Shown here: one piece after another, positions 20,918 through 31,052 of the stretch
Numbering within the stretch: the stretch's first letter is position 1
Layout: each line of letters begins with the position of its first letter
DNA from: Gari tellinella
Lineage: Eukaryota > Mollusca > Bivalvia > Cardiida > Psammobiidae
Direction: 5' to 3'
DNA length: 64,000 nucleotides
Assembly (NCBI GenBank): GCA_922989275.2
Contig: OV277862.1
Location: 48,943,786 to 49,007,785, forward strand
Notes under the pieces: model-generated
Told to the model about the DNA's origin: nothing
Databases searched by the model: none
Seen by the model: the letters and a program-made list of their open reading frames with translations, nothing else
Translations under genes and position numbers: made by a program

Positions 20918-21406
20918 TTAACTCTTTCGCTGAGAAATTAATCGTGAGATTTTAACCCCTTCACCGTTCCATTGTCGTCTGCTTCAATTTTGCTGTTAGC
21001 AAGATCGTTTCAAAGTAAGATTCAATGTAGCATGGCTTAAAATTTATCGATACGAGTGTCAAGCAGTTTGGATTCTGATCAAACGCCGCGGCGTCTGATC
21101 AGGATCAAAACACTTTGCAAATGCGCTTTTTGGTGTAATTAACCCTTTTCCCAATAACTGGTATATAACATTTAATACAGGTGATTACTTAAAGCAGGTT
21201 GAAAGTAAAGCAGAATGTGCCTTAAGGCACATTCTGCTTTACTTTCAGCCTGCTTTAAAATACCATCTGCTAGGCTGTATAAAAATATTTGTTAAGGTAA
21301 TTCTTCATGAGGGTATAAACTGGAACTATTTTCTTCAGCGGAGGAATAAATTAAATACGCTAAAAGTCGCTTCTATGTGGGAAAAGGTTAAGAGTGAAAG
21401 GGTTAA
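20918..21406. mobile_element. Family A MITE inside the pseudogene, itself interrupted by B
   Basis: TTAACTCTTTCGCTGAG at left, GTCGTCTGCTTC, core 1 shortened to CGCCGCGGCG centre, then TTAA, the B element, TTAA, and the terminal GAGTGAAAGGGTTAA. Confidence 0.75.
21139..21391. mobile_element. Family B MITE nested in family A
   Basis: TTAA-flanked; perfect core 2 with the paired variant GTGCCTTAAGGCAC; right end GGGAAAAGGTTAA. Confidence 0.85.
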
Positions 21407-21866
21407 CCCATACCCCATGATACGTGTATTTCATATGGACATTTCCAGTGTCTATTTAACCCCTTCACTGCCGTGACGTCATCAATTAAAAATGATTGTC
21501 GTCTGCTTTTGTTTCTAAAACTTAGCTTTTCGGTATTTTGATATCAGAAATATTGAAATGAGTGGCAAACAGTTTGGATCCTGATCAGACGCCGCGTTAC
21601 GCGGCGTCTGATCAGGATTCATACTGTTTGCAAATTGCTCTTGCATTCGGGGTAAGGCAGTGAAGGGGTTAAGTTTAATCCATTTTTTAATATCAAGGGT
21701 TGGGTTTTATTTTACATTTTTTGCAAACTATCAAATAATGCAAAACCCGCCAGAAGGCGCCTACAGGAGACCTCTGATCAGGGATTTCATTGTTTTAATA
21801 GGACGAGTGTACACTTTAACAGATACTCTGTTTGTAAATGACGATTATACTCGTTATTGGGGTTAA
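21403..21866. mobile_element. Family H MITE interrupted by family A
   Basis: TTAACCCATACCCCATG at left; resumes after the A insertion with TTTAATCCATTTTTTAATA, half of the palindrome (GGAGACCTCTGATCAGGG), the tail ATAGGACGAGTGTACAC and the end TATTGGGGTTAA. Confidence 0.7.
21456..21672. mobile_element. Family A TTAA MITE, full length, nested in H
   Basis: TTAACCCCTTCACTGCCG to GGCAGTGAAGGGGTTAA; nearly identical to the copy at 1835. Core 1 with GCCGCGTTACGCGGC. Confidence 0.85.
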
Positions 21867-22114
21867 CCCTTTACCTGATAGCCTATTTCTAGTACTTAAG
21901 ATAGGTGACTACTCAAAGCAGGTTGAAAGTAAAGCAGAATGCGCCTTAGGGCGCATTCTGTTTTACTTTCAGCCTGCTTTAAGCTATCATGTGCTATACT
22001 ATAGAAAATATTCCCCATAATACATATTCATTACTGATTAAATTGGAACTACTTTCTTCAGCGGATGAATAAATTATATCCGTTAAAAGGCGCTTCTATT
22101 GGGGAAATGGTTAA
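21863..22114. mobile_element. Family B TTAA MITE
   Basis: It shares its left TTAA with the end of the H element. Core-2 centre GCGCCTTAGGGCGC; right end TTGGGGAAATGGTTAA, after which pseudogene sequence resumes. Confidence 0.8.
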
Positions 22115-22334
22115 ATGTGTGAAAACCGGTTGAAGAATTCAAGGTAGAGTACCAACTACCATTATGAATACAAATTGCATTACCTCCGAGATTCCCGAAG
22201 ATGACCCAGTAATATACTTGTTTGAAATATTGATCGTTAGATCAATCCAAACAATGATCAAAACCATATACAAAACAATCTTCAAAATATGTCCATATAA
22301 ATATCAAATGAACCATGCAGGTAACGTGAATAAC

Positions 22335-22516
22335 GGTTTTTACCTATTGGAACATTCAAGTTTCCAATAAATTCTGGTCCAATGGCCACAATTTAGTGGT
22401 TTTCTCTACAATTAATTGCAAAATAAACTTCATTGTTTACATAGGACACATGTACTTTCCACAGGTACACTGTTTGTAATGGACAGGTATACTCATCGCT
22501 AGGGTTGAATGAATTA
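22335..22516. mobile_element. Family H MITE lacking its core
   Basis: TTCAAGTTTCCAATAAATTC (left arm) joins directly to the tail TTCATTGTTTACATAGGACA, ATGTACTTTCCACAGGTAC and TACTCATCGCTAGGGTTGAA. This tail is again the satellite-like stretch. It lies in the 3' flank of gene 2. Confidence 0.6.
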
Positions 22517-22552
22517 AGTAAATCCATTAAATAGGTAAGTATAATAGACTGT

Positions 22553-25045
22553 TCAATTCCTTGCCATAACTTCATCCCAATATTCCAACACAGATTGTTC
22601 GAGGTTTCTCAGTTCAATTTCCTTCTTGGCAGATGCACTAGCACCCGTTACAGTAACTTCGAGAGCCCGTGGCAGAGCACCAACTACCACTATGAATACA
22701 ACGTGCATTACCATCGAGATTTCAGAAGATGGTCCGCTGACGTACTTATTTGAAATGCTGATTGTTAGACTAATCAAAATGATGGTCAACATTATATGGA
22801 AAACAATCTTAAGAACCTGTTGATACACCGGTCGATGCCTTTTTACAAGGAAATGAAAAAGGTCTTTCGGAATTCCGTACTTATTTTTAGCAATTTTAAG
22901 CATTTGCTTATTTTGTGAATTGTTAAATACGTTAGCTGCAACTTCGATGGTCGTGTTGTTAATTTGTAAACCCTTTATGCCTCGTGGTACCCTTACATTA
23001 GATATCACCATGTTGTCTCCATAAAATGTGATATGATTTGATTGACATTCCAAGATTCTTGATATATCGACAGCGTCAGACAACAGCTCCAGGTAGCCAT
23101 CCCCAAAGTCACGAATACGACGGAATATGTAATATATAATAACAACAGAGAATAACAGATATCCAAAGGCAACTGACGGATACACAATGACAGCAACAAA
23201 GCAAAACACCATTACCTGGGACAAAAAGTCAAACGTTTCGATGAAAATCAAACAAACTACGTACATAAATGTAACAACTACAGCTGTGACACTCAACAAT
23301 GCTAATACTCTTACCAAACAATTATCGAGAAACACTTTTCTGAGTATTGAACTTCTACAAAACTGCATTGAGTTTATTCTGTATTTAGTCAGCGATCTAA
23401 CCGTGCCTCGTAGTGTAAGGACACTCCACATACAAAGAGGGAATCCGTACAGAAATATGCTAAAAAGGATTTCCATAATGCAGAGAATTATATAGAGAGG
23501 CATTGTGAATACTTTGAAAGCATAAACCAAGTTCGAAGATTGTGGATTTCCGATGATTCCGATGCGTTTAATTTGTGTATTTAGAACCCATTTCCAGAAT
23601 TGTTTGGTAAAAATCATATAAAAGCCACATGTAAGGAGAGATATAACATTTTGATATCCTGGTTCAAGCGGTTTGTTTATCAGTGAAAACATTTTTATAT
23701 CTATTAAGCTCAAAACCAGTGGACTTTTGAAGCAAAGAGTCGGTGGTGGAATGCTGTCTTCATACATCTGCGTTATACTTCGTGGCACAACATATAATAA
23801 AAATCCAGTTGCAAAGTACAAAACCAAGATTCCCACTGGTCCTCCAAATACTGTTGCAAATGCATTAACTCTATCACGTGGGTCTCCTAGAAGCGACAAA
23901 AACCCAATGGGTGTTCCATGTTTAACTAACAGTTCTACAGCGTCTTTCATCGTTAAATAATATAAAGTTACCTTAAAATAAATTCCAACAGGCGTTGCAA
24001 TTAGTACACAAAATCGACGTATTCTTGAGATGGCAACTGGCCATATCCTATTTAAGCCACACCAAATATTAGTTAGTATGTCAATAAATTTATATGGCGC
24101 CTCACCGTCAAGATATAACCATGCACCATTAGCCTCGTTAGGTTTGACAACGTCGTTCTGAGGGTTCATTTGGACACTAGCGTGTAACATCGGCATCGAG
24201 GCTGCATGCTCGACTGTTTCATCACTTGCTATCCAAACACAAAGGCGGAAATGCAACATAGGATAAAAAAGAAGTACGATAATGCAAAGTATGTATGGGC
24301 CAAGTGTACACTGTGACCATTTTTCAATTTGTTTATGCATGCGATACGCAGTTACGTTATTCGACTTATAACTGAAATGGACTACACAGCAGTTGTAGCT
24401 GATGTAACTGACGGGAAACATGAAGTAAACAGCGGCTTGATAGGAAATGCTATCACGTGCTTTAGGAACTTCAGCCAAATAACAGTAATAGCTTTCTCTA
24501 TATTTCGGATATTTAAAAGTGCCATATTGAAAGAATCCACTTGTCGCGTCACGTATCGCGTTTGCAATTGATTGTGTTGTTTCCGGTGTTCCGAATGTTA
24601 TATTACAGCTATCTGGAACATTGAACAGAATATACATCTCCGACTTTAATGTTTTGGCAGCAAGAAGGCCAAATGACAGAAGTGTGTAGTCGATATTCCA
24701 GTAGAGGAATGGGTACAAGCCATTAGATGTTTTGTAGGTCCAAACCCACACGTTTGGTCGAAAGGTTTCTGGCGTAGATTTATACTTATTTGAATTGTTG
24801 AATCTTATGGAGAAGTGAGCAAACTGGAGATCATAAACGACAAGACGACTTTGAAAATAAGCAATACTGTGGTTGTCGACGTTCATTTTACAAAGACCTG
24901 CTGATCGGTACGTCTGGTTTCGGTTGTTGTTTGTATTGTTAACAAAAGACGTGGATGAGACTTCGTTGTCAACAAGATGCTCATTCGTAAAACGTGCCAG
25001 TGCCAGAGCGAAGGTAAGTGTGATCACTGCAAATGATGACGTCAT
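22553..25045 (-). CDS. Multi-pass membrane protein of unknown function, family copy 2 (830 aa)
   Basis: The start is at 25043-25045 (MTSSFAVITLTFALALA, a signal peptide). An in-frame ATG 51 nt upstream would lie across the conserved splice acceptor. The ectodomain has sequons NQT, NHS, NNS, CNITFG and NVT, but only six of the seven cysteines of copies 1 and 3: the Cys before the KWP/KWS stretch is replaced (AYRMHKQ instead of AKCMDKQ). Membrane segments match the sisters, including LGPYILCIIVLLFYP, FGGPVGILVLYFATG and SQVMVFCFVAVIVYPS. A 74-bp tract (23154-23227) is identical to gene 1 (11151-11224). No internal stop, no intron. Function unknown. Its 3' end lies 40 bp from an H element; no AATAAA was found before it. 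Confidence 0.9.
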   Translation of the reverse strand: MTSSFAVITLTFALALARFTNEHLVDNEVSSTSFVNNTNNNRNQTYRSAGLCKMNVDNHSIAYFQSRLVVYDLQFAHFSIRFNNSNKYKSTPETFRPNVWVWTYKTSNGLYPFLYWNIDYTLLSFGLLAAKTLKSEMYILFNVPDSCNITFGTPETTQSIANAIRDATSGFFQYGTFKYPKYRESYYCYLAEVPKARDSISYQAAVYFMFPVSYISYNCCVVHFSYKSNNVTAYRMHKQIEKWSQCTLGPYILCIIVLLFYPMLHFRLCVWIASDETVEHAASMPMLHASVQMNPQNDVVKPNEANGAWLYLDGEAPYKFIDILTNIWCGLNRIWPVAISRIRRFCVLIATPVGIYFKVTLYYLTMKDAVELLVKHGTPIGFLSLLGDPRDRVNAFATVFGGPVGILVLYFATGFLLYVVPRSITQMYEDSIPPPTLCFKSPLVLSLIDIKMFSLINKPLEPGYQNVISLLTCGFYMIFTKQFWKWVLNTQIKRIGIIGNPQSSNLVYAFKVFTMPLYIILCIMEILFSIFLYGFPLCMWSVLTLRGTVRSLTKYRINSMQFCRSSILRKVFLDNCLVRVLALLSVTAVVVTFMYVVCLIFIETFDFLSQVMVFCFVAVIVYPSVAFGYLLFSVVIIYYIFRRIRDFGDGYLELLSDAVDISRILECQSNHITFYGDNMVISNVRVPRGIKGLQINNTTIEVAANVFNNSQNKQMLKIAKNKYGIPKDLFHFLVKRHRPVYQQVLKIVFHIMLTIILISLTISISNKYVSGPSSEISMVMHVVFIVVVGALPRALEVTVTGASASAKKEIELRNLEQSVLEYWDEVMARN

Positions 25046-25068
25046 TCTTCCGTTGCTGAAAGAACAAT
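25046..25068 (-). promoter_or_regulatory. Conserved splice acceptor just 5' of the gene 2 ATG
   Basis: Minus strand: ATTGTTCTTTCAG, then CAACGGAAGA, then ATG; last intron base 25056. Spacing and exon start are as in gene 3. Confidence 0.7.
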
Positions 25069-25157
25069 GAGAATAATTATGTAGTGGTGTAAACAATAGC
25101 CTCAGAAAATTATGAAATCAATGTTAATTAAAGTTAAGGCAGTCATTTTAACAAGTT

Positions 25158-25360
25158 TTAATCCTTATCCTGTCGATCTCGACTGACTTGTATTTGCAAA
25201 CCCGTATTACCAAAAGGGGCGTAACTTGGTGTCTGATCGGGATAATATTTGACACGCCTCTTTAAATTTCTTTTATTAAAAATACATTTAAATCTAAATT
25301 GAATATTTTTTGCGGACGACTATTTCAAAACAGACGATATTATGGCACGATAAGGGTTAA
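25158..25360. mobile_element. Family A TTAA MITE upstream of gene 2, core partly lost
   Basis: TTAATCCTTATCCTGTCG to ATAAGGGTTAA. TTTGCAAACCCG and GGTGTCTGATCGGGAT keep traces of the core; CGGACGAC and CAGACGATATTATGGC mark the long arm. About 100 bp 5' of the coding exon. Confidence 0.65.
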
Positions 25361-25571
25361 CGTATAAATTCTAGTTTTTTGTATTGTTTTGCACTGCAGT
25401 TGGCAACAATGTTTCCTTATTTATCCAATAGATAATTGGATTAATTGCTGAAGACATTGTTACTGTATACGTCGACCCCCTCAATAATATTTACTTACAT
25501 ACGAGACATATTGTTATGCCCTTGCAATGAGAGCGGCTGAGCGGATGTTTATTAGGTGTTTGCCCTTTCCG

Positions 25572-25773
25572 CAAGGATGTCATTTCTCCAGATTTTCCCG
25601 AAATATTCGGATTTTTATCCTAAGAGATGGTAGCTTAAAGCAGGCTGAAAGTAAATCAGAATGTGCCTTAAGGCACATTCTGCTTTACTTTCAACCTGCT
25701 TTAAGTAAACGCGCTTGAAAAATAGAAATATGGAAATCTTAGGACTTTTTATGATCAAGTTATTGCAGCTCTG
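25572..25773. mobile_element. Family C MITE with 6-bp target duplication TTTCCG
   Basis: Worn ends CAAGGATGTCATTTCTCC and ATTGCAGCTCTG. TTTCCG at 25566-25571 and 25774-25779. Core 2 with the paired GTGCCTTAAGGCAC centre. Confidence 0.75.
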
Positions 25774-25823
25774 TTTCCGTATGTCCGTACAACGTTAGTA
25801 TGGATATACTTTGCATTTACATT

Positions 25824-26023
25824 TACAGTGGAACGCGTTAACGCTAAATCTATTTTCCATTGAAAACAATTGGAGCCACCCGGCGTCTGATAAGGCTCCA
25901 CACTGTTTGCTTTTCCAATTACCTTCAGAATTGTCAAAAGTTGTCATTTTCTACATTTTTTTGGAATGCATTTGCGTTTCGTTTGCCTTTCAACGGGAAA
26001 GAATAGCGGCTATACTTCTCTGG
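25824..26023. mobile_element. Family G MITE, degenerate
   Basis: TTACAGTGGAACGCG, half of core 1 (GAGCCACCCGGCGTCTGATA), CAAAAGTTGTCATTTTCTAC and AACGGGAAAGAATAG, in the order of the reverse-oriented G copies. Confidence 0.6.
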
Positions 26024-27118
26024 TTAGACCTTACGTTTAACGGGGGGATATATAGAGGGTCTTACATGAGTGCTCATTATTTATCATTTTTAATAAACAA
26101 GTTGACTAAAATAATACTACACGAGTTTTGACTCGATTTCTCCTCAGTACTGAATACAGGTCGGGACATGCCAATTGCAAACATTCCAATTGCCAAATGA
26201 TACAGTCATGGGACATAATTATTCGTCACTCAGCCAAAAAGTTGCTTTTTCTAATCCATTTTTCTCAACTGTTTATTAGAATTAAAACTCTTTACAACAT
26301 TGATTGTATTTTTGTTTCGTTTTGAGAGTTGTAGAAAAATTCCGTAAAACAAATTCTTGTCTCAAACTAAGCATGTTATTCTTTGGTTATTGTTGTTAGG
26401 TAATCCTAGAGCGTACATTCAAAATTGAACCATGTTCACATTATATAGTTGACATAGTAACAATAGATTAACGTTATGTAAAACTACACCAAGTTAACGA
26501 CCACCTTACATATTCGTTTAAAAGTAAAATAATAAAAAGTCATTCTAAAGCTTTTTCACTTCATGCTAAGTCATACATTTTTAAAATTCCATTGGTAAAC
26601 TTGATTTTCCATAGACTCCCATGTTAATTTAAAATGTATCGCATGTCAGCGAACCTGAACATTAACAATTTCTGTTACTTTCTTTAGTTTTCTTCTGAAA
26701 ACGCACTATTGTGTTGGAAAATATGTTTGTAAATTAAAACTGTCTTAAATTCTAGTTGTTACCATGGCAACAGGTTAAGTGGAACTAGTCATTTTTTCCC
26801 ATTTATATTCTAAAGTCACCTAGCAACAGAGGTTCTGTTCCTAACAGCAGAGAAAATAATCTGTACTTGAAAAGTTAACACCCTAACGTTTAAACTGGCC
26901 TACACTGTGGTGTAAATTTTGTGGCATCACTCTGGCCAAATTTGGAAAACTTAGGAGTAGAAAATGTTTTAGAACGCTAGCAGACAACGTCTGTTGAAGA
27001 AAATATAAATCTGAACGTATAAGTAACGTCACAGACATTTGAACAAAACTGTACTTACTTAGTTGCTAAACACACCGAATTCAATCAAATCATGCAGCGT
27101 AAGCGTGTTATCTATCCC
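26024..27118. other. No gene or element recognised
   Basis: About 1.1 kb of AT-rich DNA without a supported open frame, palindrome or matched repeat. Confidence 0.45.
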
Positions 27119-27321
27119 CTTAACTACCTTGTCTCATGTGTATGTTATTTGAAGGCAGCTGGGTCCTGATCATACACCGCGTAAGGATCCAAACTAGTTG
27201 ATACTTATTACGATACAAGATCTACTAAAGTGAATTTGCCTAAAATTTAAATTTCAGAAATAAATTGGCAAAAGACAATTGGTTTAAAGCAGATTACGTC
27301 ATGATGATGAGAGGGGATAAC
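27119..27321. mobile_element. Family A MITE, degenerate
   Basis: GGGTCCTGATCATACACCGC, AAGGATCCAAACTAGTTGAT, GAAATAAATTGGCAAAAGAC and a GCAGATTACGTCATGATG tail follow the family A order. Confidence 0.5.
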
Positions 27322-27556
27322 TACGTGCATTCTTAACATATTAAAGCGTGGATATGTATCATCATTTTTGCAGTCATATGGCTCTTGACTGTTTGCAAAC
27401 ATTATCGTCGACAATTCCGAAAAAACTAATCACCAGCTCGACCAGACAATACTTTAGGGAACAGGTAACCCCTTTACTGTCATGACGTCATCGATTTTAA
27501 ACTGTTGTCGTCTGCTTTTATCTATTTATTTTTTATTTTTAGGTATTTTGACTTAA

Positions 27557-29348
27557 GGTTGCCTACCCGTAATCCGCCATTTTGAAATTTATCAGACGTC
27601 GAGAAATTTTTGAGCAACGTCGTAACCATTCGGTCATGTCCGTAGCGTTATCATTTTTTCTAATTTTATTTTCTTCGTTAATATTGTATCATTTATACTC
27701 GCAATATGTTTATAAAAGGTGAAAGCTAATGTTAAAATCCTTTAATTGTTTAGATTTAAATTATTTGCAAAATAAGTTTTCACTTTTGTCAACTTCCGGC
27801 ATGTGATGATAATGGAGTTTGCGACTTGCATTGATTTTTTCTCGAAATGATAAGCATAAATCGGCAAAACCAGCAATCCATGTATAGGCCGTTAAAGGAT
27901 CACGGGTATACAGTACCTAATAGTTTAAACATATTTTATTTCCAAAATTTCAACATGGAATAGTACCTAATGCCAAATCCATCTAAAAGCATCTTACTAC
28001 AGCCATAATGCGAAAAACGGTAAGAGAATTGCAAAAATCTAGACTTTAGACCTACTTTCGGTTTGAGCTGCTGCCAATCGTGTTTCATAGTTCATGGCGT
28101 GACCCGTATCTTTATCTGAGCAAACATCATGTAACTCTAGAAAGGGTTTGGTGGTCATTTGTACCTAATATATGAAGACCCTGAGTGTAGATATGTGAAT
28201 GTAGTGGTCTAAGGGAAAACGGTAACGGGTCAATTCGGCCCAAAACCAAGTCGGACCCCGAGTCAAATTGGCCCAAAACCAAATCGAACAGGGCTCCGGA
28301 TAAGAAGAGGAAGTAAAATGAACAACTCTAACATTTTATCACTCGTTTCAGTCCCAAATCCCACGGTGTTACTACTCGCGATTTAAACTTGTAGTAACAC
28401 CATAGAGTGTTATACAGAACTAACATTCAGATTATCTCCCTTTAAAGGTTTTAGTTTTTGAAATACTCCCCTTATCTGGAACCCTGCTTATAATAAATTG
28501 TAATAGAGGGTAATAAGTGTGTTAACCTTAGATTTTTCATATTTATGTGTTGTTGGGTGTTTTTTAGAAAATATTTACATGTATAGTTTTGGGACACGTG
28601 AAATTAGCATTTGAAATTCACTTAAACGGACTACAATATGCATAAATATAGGTGAAACTTTCTATTTATTAAGTTTTTTTGTCTTATTTAAAGCTTATGA
28701 TATGTCTTATTGCAAAGGACTGAGAATAAGATGCTAAACAAATGTTGGAATTGTATATCGTTTGAATCCTGATACAGTAATTGTTCTCTTTCCGTTGCAT
28801 AAATTTCGTAGGGGTAATTTTCAAAGAGAAAATTTGACAACTTTTTAACAGGAAACCTTTTTCATTTTTTTTGTCAAATTGTTACTTAGATGTAAAATAT
28901 AATTAATTTACACCCCAAATGTATGCCCCGGCTATAGAACACATGTAATTCTACAAGAAAAAAAGACTTGCATCGGAAAAAATGTAAATAATCGGCAGTC
29001 ATATTTTTGAAAGGTGCAATTACCGTGTCGATTTTTAAATACAAATTGTAATAATTTGCATTACTGTTGTTTTTTTTATTTTATAATACACCCTTATATA
29101 TTCTTTGATTGGATTTTATTGTTAAAAATACATAAAATGTCGGGGAAAAAATGCGTTTTAAAATAAGAGGGGTTGGATTTACCGGTAAAATTGTCAAAGG
29201 GGGGTAAGAGGTACAAATGTGTCTGTGTTTGTCCTATACTTTATTCATTGCTCATAAAAGTTTATGAATAGGTCCAATAGGTGTATACCTTAAGAAAAAT
29301 ATATGGTTTATTGAGGTTTTAATGTTCGACCATTACGGGTAGACTACC
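27557..29348. mobile_element. 1792-bp non-coding TTAA element
   Basis: TTAA on both sides. Ends GGTTGCCTACCCGTAAT and ATTACGGGTAGACTACC (complement GGTAGTCTACCCGTAAT, 2 mismatches in 17). No transposase or long frame inside. A K element lies within it (28289-28486). The interior is very AT-rich. The precise reconstruction of the host MITE around it proves the boundaries. Confidence 0.8.
28289..28486. mobile_element. Family K MITE nested in the 1.8-kb element
   Basis: Ends CAGGGCTCCGGATAAG and CTTATCTGGAACCCTG; centre CACGGTGTTACTACTCG...GTAGTAACACCATAG. No clear target duplication. Just 5' lies a CGGCCCAAAACCAA-type short repeat. Confidence 0.65.
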
Positions 29349-29594
29349 TTAAGAAATATTGAAATAAGTGTCAAACAGGAGAAGAACCTAATAAGCAAAC
29401 AGTGCTTTCGTTCTCATCCTAAAGTATATTTATGTATGATTGTAAAACATGTACTATTTTGAAATAAAATATGTTTAAACTAAGTGTCAAACAGTTTGGA
29501 TCTTGATCAGACGCCGCGTTACGCGGCGTCTGATCAGGATCCAAACTGTTTGAAAACAACTATTGTTCTCGGGGTAAGACAGTGAATATGTTAA

Positions 29595-30039
29595 TGGAAC
29601 AAGAAGGTTTGGACGACAAAAGAAGATATTGAAAGATTATATCAAAGAGCGGACATGCTTGAGTTTTACATCAACTCAGAGGGCAGTTAGAGACAGGACT
29701 AAACGGAGAGTGATAGAATTGAAGTCAACTCAGATGCCCCTACGACCAACCAGGTTACGGCACAAATGAAGTAACGTGAAGAATCACCAACTTTTAAAGA
29801 AAATTTCCAACAACAGATTTGTACATGCACGACTTCTAAAGTATTCATTAAAACTTGCACTTACCAAAACACTTTCAAAAGAAAGCACGCCCTCGACATC
29901 AAACCGACAACTCTATGACTAGTTGTTACAAATTAGTAAATCATTTATGTGTTCAGATTAGGCCATGATATTTTGTCAATGGACATTAATTTCCCGGTGA
30001 ATCAATTTTACAGACTCATCATTAGTGTGAAAACCGCAA
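29595..30039. other. No gene established
   Basis: A purine-rich stretch at 29596-29700 can be read without stops for about 30 codons but has no recognisable domain and then hits stops. It could be an old retroelement scrap. Confidence 0.3.
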
Positions 30040-30461
30040 TAGAACATCTCTATTACTACATGTACCACTGAAAAATATTCATTATGTCGATGTTCAAGTA
30101 AGGTGGCTGCTTAAAGCAAGATAAAAGTAAAGCAGAACGCTTCTTTAGCCCTTTTATGCCTGGATAGTATAATGAACTCTCCCCATGTGTTAACTGAAAA
30201 ATTTCATTTTAGATATACAAGGCGATCTAAGGACACTACAACGTTTTCCATACAGCAGAATATTTCATATACAATAGCAAACAGTGCAGACCCTGAAGAG
30301 ACGCCGCGTCACGCGGCGTCTCATCAGGGTCTCCACTGTCTGCCAATATCCCTGTAATAGACAAGATGCTTAACTGGGTTAAGAGATTTCTGCTTGACTT
30401 TCATATTGCTTTAAGCTGTCGCCTATTATTATTTTAGTAGCCGTAACAGAGGGTTTCTTCT
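30040..30461. mobile_element. Family D MITE interrupted by a TTAA MITE
   Basis: GAACATCTCTATTACTAC at left, GCTTAAAGCAAGATAAAAG; resumes after the insertion with TTTCTGCTTGACTTTC, TTGCTTTAAGCTGTCGCC and TAACAGAGGGTTTCTTCTGTA. Confidence 0.6.
30145..30382. mobile_element. TTAA MITE (A/M type) nested in family D
   Basis: TTAGCCCTTTTATGCCTGG to AACTGGGTTAA; palindrome CAGTGCAGACCCTGAAGAGA with GCCGCGTCACGCGGC centre, in which T-to-C keeps the hairpin except at its middle base. Confidence 0.65.
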
Positions 30462-30511
30462 GTACAGCTGAAGTTAGGTCAAAGTCCGAAAGCACACTCA
30501 TTGTTTCAGGA

Positions 30512-30695
30512 CTTAACCCGTTACTGCCTTTGCGCCATTTGCTTTTAACAATTAGTCTCGTCTGCTATTAACAATTGTCGTCTGCTTTTACCTCTCAAAT
30601 TCACATGTGGGGCATATACATGTATCTTAACTAAAGTACTATGGATATGAGTTTCAAACAGTTTGGGATCCTGATCAGACGCAGAGTCACTCATG
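30512..30695. mobile_element. Family A MITE, right part missing
   Basis: TTAACCCGTTACTGCC, CTCGTCTGCTATTAACAATT and GTCGTCTGCTTTTACCTC (arm partly duplicated), AGTTTCAAACAGTTTGGG, TCCTGATCAGACGCAGAGTC, then breaks off. Confidence 0.6.
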
Positions 30696-30835
30696 ATCTA
30701 TACAACCAGGTAACACAGTATGGTAAATGCATAAACATGTCAAATCATGTATTTCTTTCCCTGGGAGTGGTCTTGGCCTACATTGTCGCAATTCAAAGAG
30801 TCAGGGTTTCTCAAGACACGGCCCAAATACAACAG

Positions 30836-31042
30836 TACAGTTAAACCTCACAACTACGACCACAAAATGTGTTAGTTATTAAGAATTGAGTTACGAAAGG
30901 TGACTGCTTAAAACAAGGCGACAGTAAAACAGAAATTCAGGAGCTTTCTGTTTTACTGTGACCTTGCTTTTAGCTGTCACCTGTCTTTTATACAATCAAT
31001 TAGCGTTTGTTTTAGTGGTCGCAAAAGAGAGGTTTTACTGCA
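30836..31042. mobile_element. Family D MITE
   Basis: TACAGTTAAACCTCACAACT and AGAGAGGTTTTACTGCA; palindrome GGCGACAGTAAAACAGAAA / TTTCTGTTTTACTGTGACC with shortened centre. Confidence 0.75.
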
Positions 31043-31052
31043 TATGTTAATA

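Larger units (their letters stand above)
20824..22291 (-). pseudogene. Decayed copy of the membrane-protein family, split by a chain of TTAA elements
   Basis: Two blocks of the conserved C-terminus survive on the minus strand. Block 22130-22291 encodes the last membrane region, with NISNKYITGSSSGISEVM matching the same stretch in gene 3. Block 20824-20921 encodes FKKEIELRNHERSV and ends VMARN exactly like gene 2, but the stop position reads CAA instead of TGA. Between them lie 1197 bp of nested MITEs (20918-22114), inserted at the TTAA that intact copies carry at the equivalent codon. Upstream parts of the gene are missing. It resembles gene 2 most at its 3' end, suggesting a tandem duplicate that died. 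Confidence 0.85.
27465..29594. mobile_element. Family A MITE split by a 1.8-kb TTAA element
   Basis: Left part 27465-27556 runs GTAACCCCTTTACTGTCATG to GGTATTTTGACTTAA. The right part resumes at 29349 with TTAAGAAATATTGAAATAAG, then core 1 at about 29488-29551 and the end ...CAGTGAATATGTTAA. Inside the right part TAAGTGTCAAACAG is duplicated about 115 bp apart. Confidence 0.8.

Noticed and set aside
22164..22370. Plus-strand frame beginning MNTNCITSEIPEDD
   Set aside because: It is the antisense of the pseudogene's last membrane region, like similar antisense frames over genes 1-3.
27557..29348. An autonomous transposon with transposase
   Set aside because: No long open frame or DDD/DDE-type motif in this element, in 37591-38526 or in 19433-20375.
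29595..29760. Purine-rich stretch readable as about 30 codons
   Set aside because: Stops follow quickly, no domain recognised, and it directly abuts a MITE end.
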